NCBI RefSeq assembly: GCF_947507565.1
Contig: NC_089187.1
Location: 1,178,001 to 1,242,000, forward strand
Origin: Oscarella lobularis
Lineage: Eukaryota; Porifera; Homoscleromorpha; Homosclerophorida; Oscarellidae
Direction of reading: 5' to 3'
Length of the DNA stretch: 64,000 nucleotides
In this document: positions 20,738 to 32,115 of the stretch, piece by piece
Position numbering within the stretch: the stretch's first letter is position 1
Layout of the letters: each line of letters begins with the position of its first letter
Notes under the pieces: generated by a model
What the model saw: only the letters and a program-made list of their open reading frames with translations
Database searches by the model: none
Told to the model about the DNA's origin: nothing
Program-made: the position numbers and the translations under genes

Positions 20738-22294
20738 TCACGGTCCGTTGCTCACGCGTCGACAGGCCGGAGGGGCGTTTCCCTGCTGCTGTGCCGGCTG
20801 CTGCTTGCACTCGCGGACCCTGTGCCCCTGCACGCATGCTTGTACAAACAATTTTGGTAGTGGCACCCGCTCCCCGCATAAATGTAAAGACGACACACCG
20901 AGCTCTTTCCGTTGCCTAGCGCGTTCTCGCCGTTCATCGAGCGCGGAGGCGGTCGCCGGTCCGATCCTGCGCGCAAGGCGCATTGAGCCGTAGTGTGACC
21001 GCCGTCGGAATTTGCGCAGTACGTGCATTTCTTCGGATTGGCGTTGTAGAGTTAATATGAGCGAACTGTGCAGGCTTGGACTAGACGATAGACGGGTCTG
21101 CCGCCGGAACTGCGCGTCGTACTGGCGCCATCAGTCGTTGCCGCAGCAAAGCGTCTCGCGTACAACGATCCGGAGGCACGTCATAATTTTCACCGCCCGT
21201 TCTGGGCAAAAATACAGCTTGACCGCCGCAAACGACGCGAATGCCTGCATCCACGCCGTGAGCAACGGCATTTGGCGCAGCTGCGGGCGCTACCACTGAA
21301 ACGGGCCCGCATCGCCCTCACGGCGAAGCAGTTCGGCGTTGTCGGCCAAAAGCTCAGCCAGATCCACAAACTGCTGCGAATGGATTTTGGCAACAACCCG
21401 CCCTGGCACAGGTGGCAGCGCAGGACCTATGAGAAACGCGGGTGAAGTCGTCCTCGGCTTCTTTGCTGCGGGTGTGAGAAACGCCGCCCAATCCCAGCCG
21501 TCACCTAGGGGACGTCTGCGTCGCGAGGCGGAGGCGTGACCAAAGGCAAATTAGGCAGGGTTCCCGCGAGAGGCGGAACTCCCAGTTTGACTCATGTCCC
21601 TGCTCTTTGCTGTGCAAGCGGCAGCTGCGCTTGTTGCTGTGTCGGCGCCTGCTGTGCCAGCACCTGCTGGTGTTGCTGCTGCTGCGCTTGCGGCACCTGC
21701 TGTGGTGCCAGCGGACGTTGCTGCGCCGGTTGTGGGATCGCAAAAACCGGTTGCTGCTGCGATTGCGGCAATGCTTAAAGCGGCGATCGGAGCCTGCGGG
21801 CTGCGTGTAGAGCGATAAAATGTAAGAGCCCAGACACGCACTGCAACCCGTGCGACGCACGAAAATTAAAGGAGCCGGCGGGTGGGAACGGGATGCATCA
21901 CTCGCACTTGCCGCACGTGACAGGAGCGCGACAAAACAAACGAAGGAGAAGGAAAACCGCTGGGACAGGAATGCAAACAAGAGGGGGCACGCTCCAGGAA
22001 TGCGTGCGTACCGCGTTCGCGAGCGGGAAATAACTTACCTGGCAGCTACTGGGCCAGCTGTTGCTCTACGGCTCGGGCGACCACCTCCTGTAGAGCCACA
22101 GGGCGAAGCACCGTCGCCGCCAACGCGCCGCCGCCGATGGTGGGCGCGATTCCCGCGTTACCTAGCGCCGTGGATGCGGGGACGGTGAACGCCGGCGGTT
22201 GGGGAGCTCCCGTCGTTGCGATGGGAGCCGTTGGAGCCCGCGGAGATGGCTGGAGCGACGCGCCCATTGCGGCGATCAGATCGGCGGCGCGCAA
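20738..22294 (-). pseudogene. gag-like protein of a DIRS/Ngaro-style retroelement
   Basis: The N terminus (22294-22046) is Ala/Pro-rich (APTAPIATTGAPQPP). A Gln-rich segment (21780-21600) follows, then a conserved block SPAFLIGPALPPVPGRVVAK plus QQFVDLAELLADNAELLRRE (about 21440-21310), and LTAWMQAFASFAAVKLYFCP. Near the end are CTYCANSDGGHTTAQC and a CCCH-like CRLYIYAGSGCHYQNC. This combination is typical of a gag-like first protein preceding tyrosine-recombinase retroelements in cnidarians and other invertebrates. Frame changes occur and an intron may lie at about 22035-21800. No polymerase or recombinase follows: the HECT gene begins 320 bp away. Confidence 0.55.
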
Positions 22295-22539
22295 ACGTCG
22301 CGGCGAGTGTCGCGGCGCCGCAGTCGAAGCTGGCTGATGCGTGGAGTCGTAGACCCGTTCATGCGAAGCTCGTGCGGCGAAGGCGCGAGTGAGGGTCCCG
22401 TAGCCATCGCTTGCTTATGCTTACCTAAGTGCCTACCCACGCCACGCCCCTCGTGCGTCATCAAATACGTTTACCATTGGCTAAACTTCATTTAACGCAA
22501 GGGCGTCGATTTTCACCAGCAATTGTGACGAACCAATAG

Positions 22540-22760
22540 TTAATATCTATATGTTGGGTATGGTTGTGTTCTGTCTACTTCCTGTTTGTAGTTACATAAG
22601 GCTGTAAGTGTGCCCTAGCACAATAGATTATTCTGCACGTAACATGGTGACAGGAGTCTCATTATGGCTACCCCCCTAACTCGCCCCGTCCGCTTGCCTG
22701 AGCAACTCGATCTCTCGGAGATCCAACATACACGTACAACGGCGAGAAGTGGAAGAAATT
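22540..22760 (+). repeat. probable LTR end, primer site and gag start of another gypsy-like element
   Basis: TGGTGACAGG at 22645-22654 is the same primer-binding-like sequence that follows the LTR at 10558, and it is preceded by an LTR-like end (CACGTAACA). An ATG at 22664 then opens MATPLTRPVRLPEQLDLSE, which looks like the start of a gypsy gag, and the frame is lost within 40 codons. The LTR's left boundary is uncertain. Confidence 0.4.
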
Positions 22761-22945
22761 TAACGAAGACACGGTGACCGAGTTTTCTGGCTCGGCCACA
22801 GGGAAGAGCATAAAAAAAGTACTGTCAAATTTTTGAAAGACGCGGGGAGGCGGTCTTCTTTCTCCGTAATGAAGCGCCGGTGCGTATACGGTTCAAGAGT
22901 GTTTTTGGATTTTGATGAGTTTTTGCCAATATTTGCGCTCGGAGA
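22738..22945 (+). repeat. dispersed repeat shared with 59.7-59.9 kb
   Basis: GGTGCGTATACGGTTCAAGA and neighbouring bases recur at about 59860, and around both the translated pattern FFLRN...VRIRFKS is shared. The family is not recognised. Confidence 0.45.
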
Positions 22946-23347
22946 AAGAGTAGGAACAGGAGGAACAGGCTCAAAAGATGTCTTAATGTCTGGTTAGTTA
23001 GACAGACGTAGCGGTTTTCGATAAAAATATACTTCCAAAGGTATATTTTAAGAGTTGACCCCGTCTTTGGCACGGACGGAAACATTGTCTCTGGAACGTC
23101 GTCTCTAAACTAGAGAATGATGGCCTGGTGTTGGCCATCATGCATAGCCTCCCAACGCTTACAATACGTGAGCGCCTTAGATAATGTGACGACATAAAAT
23201 TTCACGCCATCATAATTTACGTTGTTGTACATATATCACAGTTCTATAGCTCACACATCGTGTACGTACATACATATGGCTCATGTTTAGGATCCTAATT
23301 AGGCGTTCCCTATTACTGGCTTTAAAGTTTATTGTATGTGTAGGTAT

Positions 23348-23370
23348 GTGTACGGGTCTTACCCGTACAC
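23348..23370. repeat. perfect 10-bp hairpin
   Basis: GTGTACGGGT, a three-base loop, then ACCCGTACAC. The flanks GTAT and ATAC extend the symmetry. It is not followed by a T run and is of unknown role. Confidence 0.6.
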
Positions 23371-23929
23371 GCGTACATACCAACGCAGATACTGTACATG
23401 AGTGGATACGATTGATTGTGACGTCGGAGTAGGACAATCAAAACCGTCGTTTCGCCTTCTCAGCGCATTAGTTAAACGGAAAATACCACCGAACAATTTG
23501 TAACAGAATTCTAAGCATTTTGTCCGTTTATCAAAGAAAAACGCTTTATTCGCACCGTCAGTTTGAAATCATGCTCTCTTGCCAAGTTTTCGGCAATCTT
23601 CTCACTTGTTACTATTTCTCGAATTAGTGAAAAACATGATCATCGTTCTCGTTTTCCGAAATCATCGTTTTTTCTCAATTTTCTTCGAGGTTTTCAATTT
23701 TTTTCTAATTCCATCGATTCTTCCCATATTTTACCCGCGTGACTACGTAATGGTTTTCAGTTTCTCATTGAAGATTAATTATTGGGCCATATCGGCTCGT
23801 CCATCGCTTCAATTACAAAATCATGATGGCTTGTCATCGTTTCCAATTCAAATACAAGATTAATTTTTATCTCTATTTTCTGTTTCATATTTCAATCGTG
23901 TAATTTGCCAGGTTTTTTCTACTACTTCT

Positions 23930-25385
23930 CTTCCTTTGTGGGAATGTTGAGCTCAACCTGGGCCCTGTGAAATATCGGTGTGGTTGGTGCAGTAAATCGG
24001 TTAGATCTGATCAAGAGGGAATTCTTTGTGATATTTGTGAACGCTGGTTTCACTCTAATTGCGAACGTTTGTCACCTTCTGTTTACACTTATCTCTGCTC
24101 TGAATCAGATTCTCCACAATGGGAGTGTTCCAGCTGTGCTTTCCCGTTCACAAATCAGTAGACTCCATCGTACTTGATGACAATTTGAATTCGACATCGA
24201 ATGGATCAGTCATGATCTCTGCATTGGATAATGATACGTCTTTGCTCGGACCCATCGAATCCAAATCAATATGGGGAGCCTATCATTCTCTTCGGTCTTA
24301 TCATTGCTCAAACTCTGGTGTTCTTTCCACATCTCAATATCACCAGTCTAATTGCCAAACTGGACCGGATTCGAATCATTCTACGACACTGTTCCGTTGA
24401 TGTTGTAGCACTCTCTGAAACAAAACTGGATGACTCCATCTCAAATAATTTTCTGTGTCGATGGATTTGAGCTTTTCAGAAAGGATTGCTCACGACATTG
24501 TGGAGGCGTCTGTCTAGCTGAAATATGCCTTCATGGAAAATTGAAGAGTATTGTGGGAGCAATTTATCGTCCTCCATCTAATAGTGTCTCCATCTTCATA
24601 GACTCTCTTTCTTCAATGTTAAATCACATCTACTCAGTTTCGTTCTCAGATGATTTGCTGATGGGAGATATAAATGTCGATCTTTCGAGCTCTTCGAAGT
24701 CTTCAACTCTAGTCTCAGATTGCCTTCTCCAACTTAAGAATTTAATTACTTCTACTGGCGTCACTCTGTCTACGTCATCTTTTTGATGTAGCTTTGTCAT
24801 CGATGCCAAGTTTCTTTGCCGCTCCTGCATCTTTTGATGCTTTTGGTATCAGTGATCATAATGTTATCTGTGTCACCAGAAAAGTGCATCTTTCCCCGTC
24901 TCGTCCACTTCGTTTTTCTCTCAAACCTTGAAGTGACTCGTCTGCTTCAGACTTTATTGAAGATCTTTATCATGTTCCTTGATCTGTGATAACATCATTT
25001 ACTGATGTCAATGATCAATGGGACACATGGAAATCGTTATTTTTGGACATAGTGAATCGTCACTTTCCTTTATCCTCGTCACGCCGGCGCAAACACTCTT
25101 CTCTTCCTTGGATGACTAAACAAATCATAGTTGACATAAGACTAAGAAATTTCTATCGAAAAGCGTCAATTTCTACAAAACGTACACTGGAGGAAAGGTA
25201 GCTTTTCTATGAAAATTATAAGAAACATAGAAATTTAATCAAGTATCGCCTACGAGCGGCTAAGGAGAACTTTTTCATTGAGAAATTGACACTTCTTAGT
25301 CACAATCCCGCTCGGTTCAATTGTATCACGGGGCGACGTAAAGTTGTGTCTGATCAGCTTCCTTCTGCTGGTGATCAGTTCGTAT
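23930..25385 (+). pseudogene. LINE: PHD finger plus APE-type endonuclease, reverse transcriptase missing
   Basis: The chain starts NVELNLGPVKYRCGWCSKSV and continues with the PHD-type zinc finger GILCDICERWFHSNCERLSP, common in invertebrate CR1/Daphne-like LINEs. The endonuclease follows in shifting frames: VVALSETKLDD (catalytic Glu), VGAIYRPPS, LLMGDINVDLSS (Asp) and FGISDHNVICV (His). A linker with WKSLFLDIVNRHFPL and RLRAAKENFFIEKL leads toward the polymerase, but the sequence stops at about 25385, roughly 30 bp before the target duplication of the next element. At least four frame changes make it inactive. Confidence 0.8.
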
Positions 25386-25423
25386 AAATAGTTGGTGTGT
25401 CGCAGTGAGGTCTAACCCCACCC

Positions 25424-25649
25424 TAGCCTCGGACCCAGGCCTCCCCCTCAAGCGGGGAGAGGCCTGGTTCCGAATTAGATCACGTGATCCCCATGCTTTC
25501 CACGTGATTACCTAATATGGTATGATCGCGTGTATCCAATATAAAGGACACATAGCACCTTCCGCCGATGACTCATATCTGTCGCCTTTCACTTCTCGCG
25601 AGTTCTCGGTGGGGCGTTTCTCTTCACGCTCACGCGCAATGGAACGTCC
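25424..25649 (+). promoter_or_regulatory. left terminal inverted repeat acting as promoter
   Basis: It contains a hairpin at about 25437-25463 (CCAGGCCTCCCCC...GGGGAGAGGCCTGG), two CACGTG E-boxes (in GATCACGTGATC and CCACGTGATT), and a CCAATATAAAGG sequence that reads as a TATA-like element about 100 bp before the DUF6589 start codon. The same elements recur in the right repeat, facing the helicase gene. Confidence 0.6.
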
Positions 25650-25654
25650 GCCGT

Positions 25655-28274
25655 ATGTCGTCGAATCGGTCGATGCTACGCACAGTCTTACCGGAGGATT
25701 TTCGTTCTCAGAGAGCCGAGTGGTCAGTTGTCTACCATATCATAACGACTTAATGACTTCAGATGCAGGTTGCGAACTCAATTTACTCCCCAATTGGGCC
25801 CCAACGTCCCCGTCTCCCTCGTTCGAAGCCTGTTGGTTGACCGTTTCGGAGAAGACATCAGCCAGATTGAGACGAATCGAATTGCCAGTCTGGCATTCCC
25901 CAACGTCTCTGTGAAGAGGAGCTACTCGAAGAAGTGCTATGTTTTCTCCGGCCTAGTCCAAGTTTCCCCTGCGAGTTCTCCGCCTGCCGGTCAGTCGCAG
26001 CATGTGCCAGACGAAGCAGCTTCCATCAACAGGGATCTCGTTGCAAACACACTGGTAAAAGAGCTCGAAGCTTTGAGGAATTGCGAAGAGTCTTCTATCA
26101 TGACTGGGCCGGTGAATATCGAGGGCTTGTCCGAATTTTCTCTGAGAGAAATCTGGACAGCTCAGGAAAGACATAGCCCGCACCTCACATTCATTCTTTG
26201 TAAACTGGTCGAAGACGAAAGAAGGGAAAACCATGCATCAGCTCGTCTTAAAGCAGCTATTACCGAGTCCGTCATTCTTAAGCAGCGCGAGACGAGAGCA
26301 AGCGGCATTCAGCTGCTCACGTCATTCATGTTGGTGTCCAAGCGAACCAGCAGAGAGGTTATCACCCATCTGAATCGCATGGGAATTTGCATGTCATACT
26401 CTCAAACCTGGAGACGTCTAGAGGATGTAGCAGCAGATCCTGAGCGTCTAAGGGATGTTCGTAGTAAGCCAGTTCTGTGGGTGTACGACAATCTCAATAT
26501 CTACAGAAGTTTGCATCACGAAAGAACCAGTGATTATTAGCAGTGCTAACCTCTCTACAGTTCCATTTTTAATGTTATTCGTTCTAGGATCTCAGTCAAG
26601 CATGCAGAATCTCACCACCAGGTTAGCAATACGCATCAGGAATCTCTCACCGAATTGGTCCGCCACTCCACAGGTAATATACACAAAAAAGCCAGTTATA
26701 TCAAAAAATTTTCATATTATGCAGAAATCTCGATCTCTTTTGTCTTACGAGGATTTAATGCCCACGTCAGTCGAAAATCAATCCCTTTTTGAAGAAGCCG
26801 TCGACTATGTGATGGAGTTTACTCTTGCTCGACTTTCGACCCTGTCAGGCTTTCAACCAAAAGAACACGATGGTAAAAATCACTCATGCATGAAATCAGA
26901 GGTTGCAGCTTTGGAAATTCTTGACATCGACGAAGCCTCAACCGACAATAATATTGCCATTCTTGAAAGATTTTGTTGTGACATGCAGAAGTCGGACATG
27001 TCTCCACAGGTGAAATATAACAGTTCTGTTTTAGATTTTTAATCTAAACATAACAGCTTGTCGTTGGTGATCAAAAAACCTGCAGTAACATTCGAAGTGC
27101 GAAGAGGGTGAAGATATGTGAAGACAACCCCTTTCATCAACTCAGTTGGGCATGCGAATGTCCTGGTAAGAAAATTTTCTTTTGAAATTCCACGTACACT
27201 TTCCTTACCTTTCCTGTCTCTCAGGCGATTTCCATTTTGCATGGGAGTGCTTGCGCGTCATTTTTAATTCAGTTTGGGGATCTGAACGCGACAAGGAATC
27301 GCTCTGCCATCTCAAAAACGTTTTCAACCGGAAGCATGCAGATAAAGGGGTCAAAGTTTTCAACAACGGAGACGAATTTCTGTCTCACGTTTTCCAGGCC
27401 CACCTTTTAGCCGCAGTTATGTCTTACTTCAAAATTTCGTCAACTGATGAAGAACTATCAGTGTCACCTGAAGATTTTCAGCAATGGCTGCGACACCAAG
27501 CTAAGGAGATAGTAATCCGGACCATACTCCCATGCGATTCGTCCATCGACCCAGAGAAGGATGATCACCTCTATTTTCTCCATCGACGTATTCTCCATTT
27601 GGGATTTTTTTATTTGAACCTCCGGCATTCCATTAGAGATGAAAATGGGCCAAAAATCATCGCAGCCTGGAAATATGCTCTCATCTTATTTCTTGGGTCT
27701 GGTCGACGAAATTATGCTACCGAGGCGGCCAATTTTCTGTGCAATTTGCAAGCAGATTGGTCATCGAGTACGGCCTTCATCGCAATTCACAACCGAACGG
27801 TGAATACAAGCGGAATCAAAGGCAGAGGCAAACCAATCGACCAGCAAATGGAGCACTACAATCTGTAAGATATTAACAATAAAATGTTTGCCTGTAGATT
27901 CATTTTTCTATCTTAGTCTGTTGAAAAATGCAATGGGATCCTCAAGTAATGCTTCGTCAAATCATGCGAAGATATTGTCGCAGACGGTGCTATTTCTGAG
28001 AGATTCATTGGAGAAGATGAATGCAGAAACGTCATCGGCATTCAATTCCTCGATTCATTCAACACCTTCGGCAGATAAGGACATTATGACCATGTCCAAA
28101 GTCATTTTGGAGAGTGGAATGTGCGGAGTCGAGGAGGGTCGAAAGTTATTCGCTCCAACAGTTGATCCTCGGGAAAAAGGTCTGGAAAAGATCGAAAATG
28201 GGTGGCTATCGAAGTTCATAAGAAAGGATCCCGTAGAGTGTCTGGACGAGGAAGTGGAAACTCAGCAACTGTAG
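25655..28274 (+). CDS. DUF6589 protein, putative transposase
   Basis: Exon 1 starts at ATG 25655, six bases inside the inverted repeat (MSSNRSMLRTVLPEDFR), and joins exon 2 across a 46-bp intron (25723-25768) in phase. An ATG at 25639 inside the repeat is out of frame. Landmarks in order are LWVYDNLNIYRSLHHERT (about 26470-26525), VVGDQKTC (about 27060), CPGDFHFAWECLRVIFNSVW (exon junction near 27220), KIIAAWKYALILFLGSGRRN, and NTSGIKGRG...IDQQMEHYN (about 27800-27865), ending at 28274. These are the hallmarks of DUF6589 proteins, abundant in corals and mushrooms. The invariant acidic residues (YDN, GDQ, GDFH, MEH) would suit a DDE/D nuclease; that is inference. About seven exons, introns 45-60 bp. 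Confidence 0.8.
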
Positions 28275-28279
28275 AATTG

Positions 28280-30258
28280 TCATACTATATTAAACACTTG
28301 CTGTAGACATTCTCTCTTGCTTAGTGTATGACTGTCATCTGAGCTGCCTCTTTTACCTGGCTTTCTGCAACTTCCGGCTAATTTTTGGACTTCTGAGACT
28401 CCTATGCAAGCCTGAATGACTTGAAAGACGCTCTCGATGTACTTGGGCTGAACTGTAGCTATCCGCTCGATGTCCCGCACTTCATGGATGATGTCACACC
28501 TTTTTCACGACTTTCCGGATTGTTCTGTTGGTGAGGACACACTGTGGGCCCAGAAATGACGCCAAGGCAACCTCTGCAGCCCTCCACTGTTGTAGTCTTT
28601 CAAGAAGAAGCTCCCGTTGGCCGGCTGAGACCTAGGAAACGTGGCCGTACTGTAAATACTCATTAGGTAAGACTAATGTAGAGGCTTACAGTCTTCTGCT
28701 TGAATTTTCCCTGACTGTCGTAGTATGTTTACGCTTTGCAGTAATGGGTTTCAAGAATTGGTTTGGGTCACTGCTTGATTTTGCACACCGAGAGCAGCAA
28801 TTCGTATAAAGCTCCCCTGAGGTGGATGAGTCGAGGGCCTCTAGCAGGCACTTCCTAACGCAGGTTTTAGCGGATAAAACCGACATTAGGGTTTCATCAA
28901 TTTTGGTCTTCTTTTGTTCGTTAGAGTGATAGAGAATAGCTGCTGTGGCTGGCTGCCCGTCACGACCAGCTCGCCCAATCAGCTAACGGAAAGAATCAAT
29001 TTCATCAAAGCCTTCAATTAACTAACTGGTGTACCTGAAACAGCTCTTCAACATTGTGAGGGAGCCCCACGGTAATCACAACTCTAACATCAGGTATGTC
29101 GATTCCCTGCAATTAATAATTAAAAAATATGTAATTGCTATAAAGCTTCGAGCACAATCAAATGCTTACCAAGCCAAATCCAATTGTGGCTATTACAATA
29201 TTCAACGAATTACGTCGAAAATCTCTTTCCACACGTCTCTTCGTCTCTTCTGTTAGGCTGGAATGATGGACAGCAACAAGATGGTGACGGGAATGAAGCA
29301 ACAACCATAATTTGATAGCCATTGCTTTCTTCTGCACGTAAACTATTGTCTTAGTTCCGCTATCTCTCAGCAAGTCTTCAAGACACATTGCCAAACTCTG
29401 AAAAGGCAAACTGATGCATAAATTAAATGATTTCGAGGCGGTACTCACCTCTACTGTTTTATATGTATCAATCAGTATGTAAATATTTTTTCTGTCGAGG
29501 GGATATTTGATTCTCAATGTGTTCGACATATGAAGGCTCTTTTCTATTTCTTCTGTCACTGACAATGGAGAAGTGGCGGTTAAGGCAATGACAGGGCAAT
29601 CAAAAAAACTCCGTAGTGTTCCCAGACGTGAAAAGTCCTGACGAAATTCCTTTCCCCTACACATTAACGCCGCTTTATATCATCATCGTCTTCATTTTCG
29701 TACGTACCAGTCACAAATACAATGGGCTTCGTCGATAGCCAGGAGACCCACGGCATGTCTAGCAACAGGAAATCTAAAGGCCTTCCTCCATGCATCACTG
29801 AGAGCATTCTCCGGTGACATATAAACTGCAGTCAGGGATTAAAAATTGAAATTATTAGAGGTTTTTGAAATTTACCAAAACGATTTTTAGACACAGCAAC
29901 ATTTCGTCCTGTGTCATCTTTGCGCTGACCTTCGTTGCGGAAATCCTTCGACTGTGAAGTCTTGCAACCTTAAACGGTACTGTATCATTGACATGCTTTC
30001 CAAAACGTATGAATAGACAGTATGCACCTGGTCATTCATTAGCGAGCAAAGAGGACTAATCACTATACAGCAAACGCCTTCGTCCATTGCCAGTGTGGCA
30101 AGTTGGAAGCAGATCGTTTTTCCTCCACTAGTGGTCAGTCTGACGATGACATCGCGACCGGAGAGAATTCCCGTGATTGCTTCCAACTGTCCTGGGCGGA
30201 AGGAGCGATGGCCAAACTTCTCCTCAAGAAGAACGCGAAGGTTCGAATGGTCCGCCAT
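28280..30258 (-). CDS. RecQ-like DNA helicase of the transposon
   Basis: It starts at ATG 30258, directly against the right inverted repeat. Ordered motifs are FGHRSFRPGQLEAITGILSG (motif 0), RLTTSGGKTICFQLA (Walker A, Thr-Ser-Gly-Gly-Lys), VISPLCSLMNDQ (Ia), LLAIDEAHCICDW (II, about 29750-29710), VIALTATSPLSV (III), TKTIVYVQKKAMA (IV), VIATIGFG (V) and IGRAGRDGQPA (VI, about 28990-28960). A Cys-rich segment (NCCSRC, about 28770) and a helical tail to 28280 follow. RecQ proteins unwind DNA 3'-5' using ATP. In this element the helicase probably helps excision, strand exchange or repair of the donor site. The gene has several short introns, and the motifs appear intact. Confidence 0.85.
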
Positions 30259-30483
30259 GGACGTTCCACTGCGCGTGAGCGTGAAGAGGAACGCCCCACC
30301 GAGAACTCGCGAGAAGTGAGAGGCGACAGATATGAGTCATCGGCGGAAGGTGCTATGTGTCCTTTATATTGGACACACGCGATCATACCATATTAGGTAA
30401 TCACGTGGAAAGCATGGAATCACGTGATCTAATTCGGTACCAGGCCTCTCCCCGCCTGAGGGGGAGGCCTGGGTTCGAGGCTA
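30259..30483 (-). promoter_or_regulatory. right terminal inverted repeat acting as promoter
   Basis: Mirror of the left repeat, with the same E-boxes, CCAAT/TATA-like sequence and terminal hairpin. Its inner edge touches the RecQ start codon. Confidence 0.6.
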
Positions 30484-30599
30484 ACCCCACCCAGTTAGAC
30501 GCGGTTGATATCCGGGCTCTCGAGGGAGACACTAGGTAAGGCGCGTGCTGGCAGCGTAGGAGTGAGTCGTCAGGCTGCCAGCGCGCAATCATCGACATC

Positions 30600-31330
30600 A
30601 TCACAGAAAATTTTCTTTTCTCTTTGGAAAAGCAAACTCAGTCACCTACAGGAAAGGGAATTCTGACGCGGAGCCTAACCCGGACAACGCCGTCGGCCCC
30701 GGCCTTACACGTCATACATCGAACGTCATCCTCTTCTTGCAAAAACTCGTTTGACTGTAACCGCAACAGCTACGACCACATCGTCGCAGTTCCATAAGCA
30801 ACAAGGTAAATCTCGTCGTCCGGACAAGCCGCTTTCTTCGAGGACATGGGCCGTTTTCACGAAGAACGCGTCAACGTTTTTCTTGCGGGCTGCCCTGGCT
30901 CTGTTCTTCCAAAGATGTCCTGGCTTCCGGTTCCGGCCATCGCTTTCCAAAGGCCGCCCACCAATATTTCCCAGAAAATCCGTCTTTCGAAGGATACTTT
31001 GTTCCTTTATCGAGCAAGTATTTTCCTATCACCTGCAACCAAACGCTTAATTAGTGCCTAGCCACTGATTAATTAAATATTTAAGTCCCTTGCTTGCGAC
31101 ACTCTGAGACAGTTTGAAGCCATTGTCTGAAAGCACTTGCAAACAGCGGAGAATTTCTTTTTTTTGTCGTAGGAAAAAATCGGCGGTCTTCCGACATGAT
31201 AAGTAGTGTAGCGGCCGGATCGATGATTGTTGACAGAACGTTTCGGTGCATCCAGCTCCACGACAACTTTTCTCGCTTTCCAAGGCGGCTTTGAAGCGTT
31301 CCTTCTTTGGTGCAGCTCTCATGGTCATAA
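30600..31330 (-). pseudogene. pogo/Jerky-like transposase N-terminal half, relic
   Basis: On the minus strand the order is RAAPKKERFKAALESEK, RSGRYTTYHVGRPPIFSYDK and ASNGFKLSQ-like helix-turn-helix sequence (31330-31090). Then come GHLWKNRARAARKKNVDAFF, VLEESGLSGRRDLPC and LWNCDD (about 30930-30780), corresponding to the family's LWNCDETGF active-site start. After that the frame breaks and only faint similarity remains to about 30610. It is a third, different member of the DDE_1 superfamily in the window, and inactive. Confidence 0.65.
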
Positions 31331-31479
31331 CGAGTGCCTTTAGAAGCTCTAACGGCCGTTTGAAATGGTTAAATGGCTAAAGAGGCAAGGTAATTATTGT
31401 ATTGTATTCTATTATCAAATTTGTTTCTTTACTATGCATTCTATTTTTATATTACCTTGATGGAGTTAACGGCATGAAC

Positions 31480-31605
31480 ATTTTCGATCTGGAAGGAAAA
31501 ATTAAAAGATCCTCCGCCATGGTCTCCTCTAATTTTAATCCAGACTTCAGATTCAGGATTGCAGTTTCCGTGCCACGTCAGCTTTCCAGAACTTAATGAC
31601 ATAAG
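31480..31605 (-). pseudogene. small fragment with a GDHGGGSF motif, transposon-like
   Basis: Translates to KLTWHGNCNPESEVWIKIRG and DHGGGSFNFSFQIENVHAV. A block of the form (G)GDHGGGSFKxSFQ is frequent in large uncharacterised proteins of cnidarian and sponge genomes that behave as transposons. Only about 40 residues remain. Confidence 0.35.
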
Positions 31606-31754
31606 TGTTTTGGTAAACAATGCAATCTCTAGTGACCTAACCTTTTAGCTGATCAAGGAGGAAAAACATTATGACATTCTGACTATTAATGTCAATTGAA
31701 ATCTTGAGTACAGTGTAACATACTGATACACATTAAATCAAGAAGCTTAGTCCA

Positions 31755-32115
31755 CTTACGTCATGTTTGTGCAAAATTATAGTATTGAGATCAAAACCAT
31801 CGATCATTTGCGTAATCAAGTACACAGACTCATCTTTTATGCAATATCCGAAGAAGCGAACGATATTTGTATGATTCAGGTTGCTGCCAGAATTGAGTTA
31901 CAAATAATAACTTTTATGCTGGGGAATTGCTGTTTCATTTTACGGAACAATACTAATTTCTTAGACGGGATCAAATGAGCGCACGCTGCCAATTTTCATC
32001 TCCTGAACAGCCACCGGCGAGAAAGACCACAATGCTTTAAACACCTTTTCAAATCTGCTTTCTCCTAATACGTCTCCAATTTCAAGGCTTTTCAACTCCA
32101 CTTCTAGGTCTGCAA
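31755..32115 (-). pseudogene. protein kinase-like fragment, two exons
   Basis: Exon 1 (about 32115-31972) reads LKSLEIGDVLGESRFEKVFK and ALWSFSPVAVQEMKIGSV, the glycine loop and beta-3 strand of a kinase domain. Exon 2 (about 31900-31760) reads NLNHTNIVRFFGYCIKDESV and YLITQMIDGFDLN, the alpha-C to hinge region. The invariant Lys of VAxK is Gln here and the glycine loop is degenerate. The catalytic loop and DFG segments are absent. It is a truncated, catalytically dead copy of a tyrosine-kinase-like or mixed-lineage-type domain. Confidence 0.6.

Larger units (their letters stand above)
25424..30483. mobile_element. complete 5.06-kb DNA transposon with DUF6589 protein and RecQ helicase (AcademH-like)
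   Basis: The inverted repeats are 25424-25649 and 30259-30483 (226 and 225 bp, nearly identical), starting TAGCCTCGGACCCAGGCC and TAGCCTCGAACCCAGGCC. The flanks are ACCCCACCC at 25415-25423 and 30484-30492, a perfect 9-bp target duplication. The two genes converge: DUF6589 on plus (25655-28274) and RecQ-like helicase on minus (30258-28280), with five bases between stops. From memory, elements joining a DUF6589-like transposase with a helicase have been called AcademH; I could not check that. High similarity of the two repeats suggests fairly recent movement, and no disabling mutation was obvious in the parts I translated. Confidence 0.9.

Noticed and set aside
21536-21818. Cys-rich and Ala/Val-rich plus-strand frames
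   Set aside because: They are antisense to the Gln-rich segment of the DIRS-style gag and reflect CAG/CTG-type composition.
25522-25914. Protein frame MIACIQYKGHIAPSADD..., mirrored at 30135-30386
   Set aside because: Both are translations of the two copies of the terminal inverted repeat; the similarity is that of the DNA repeat, not of two genes.
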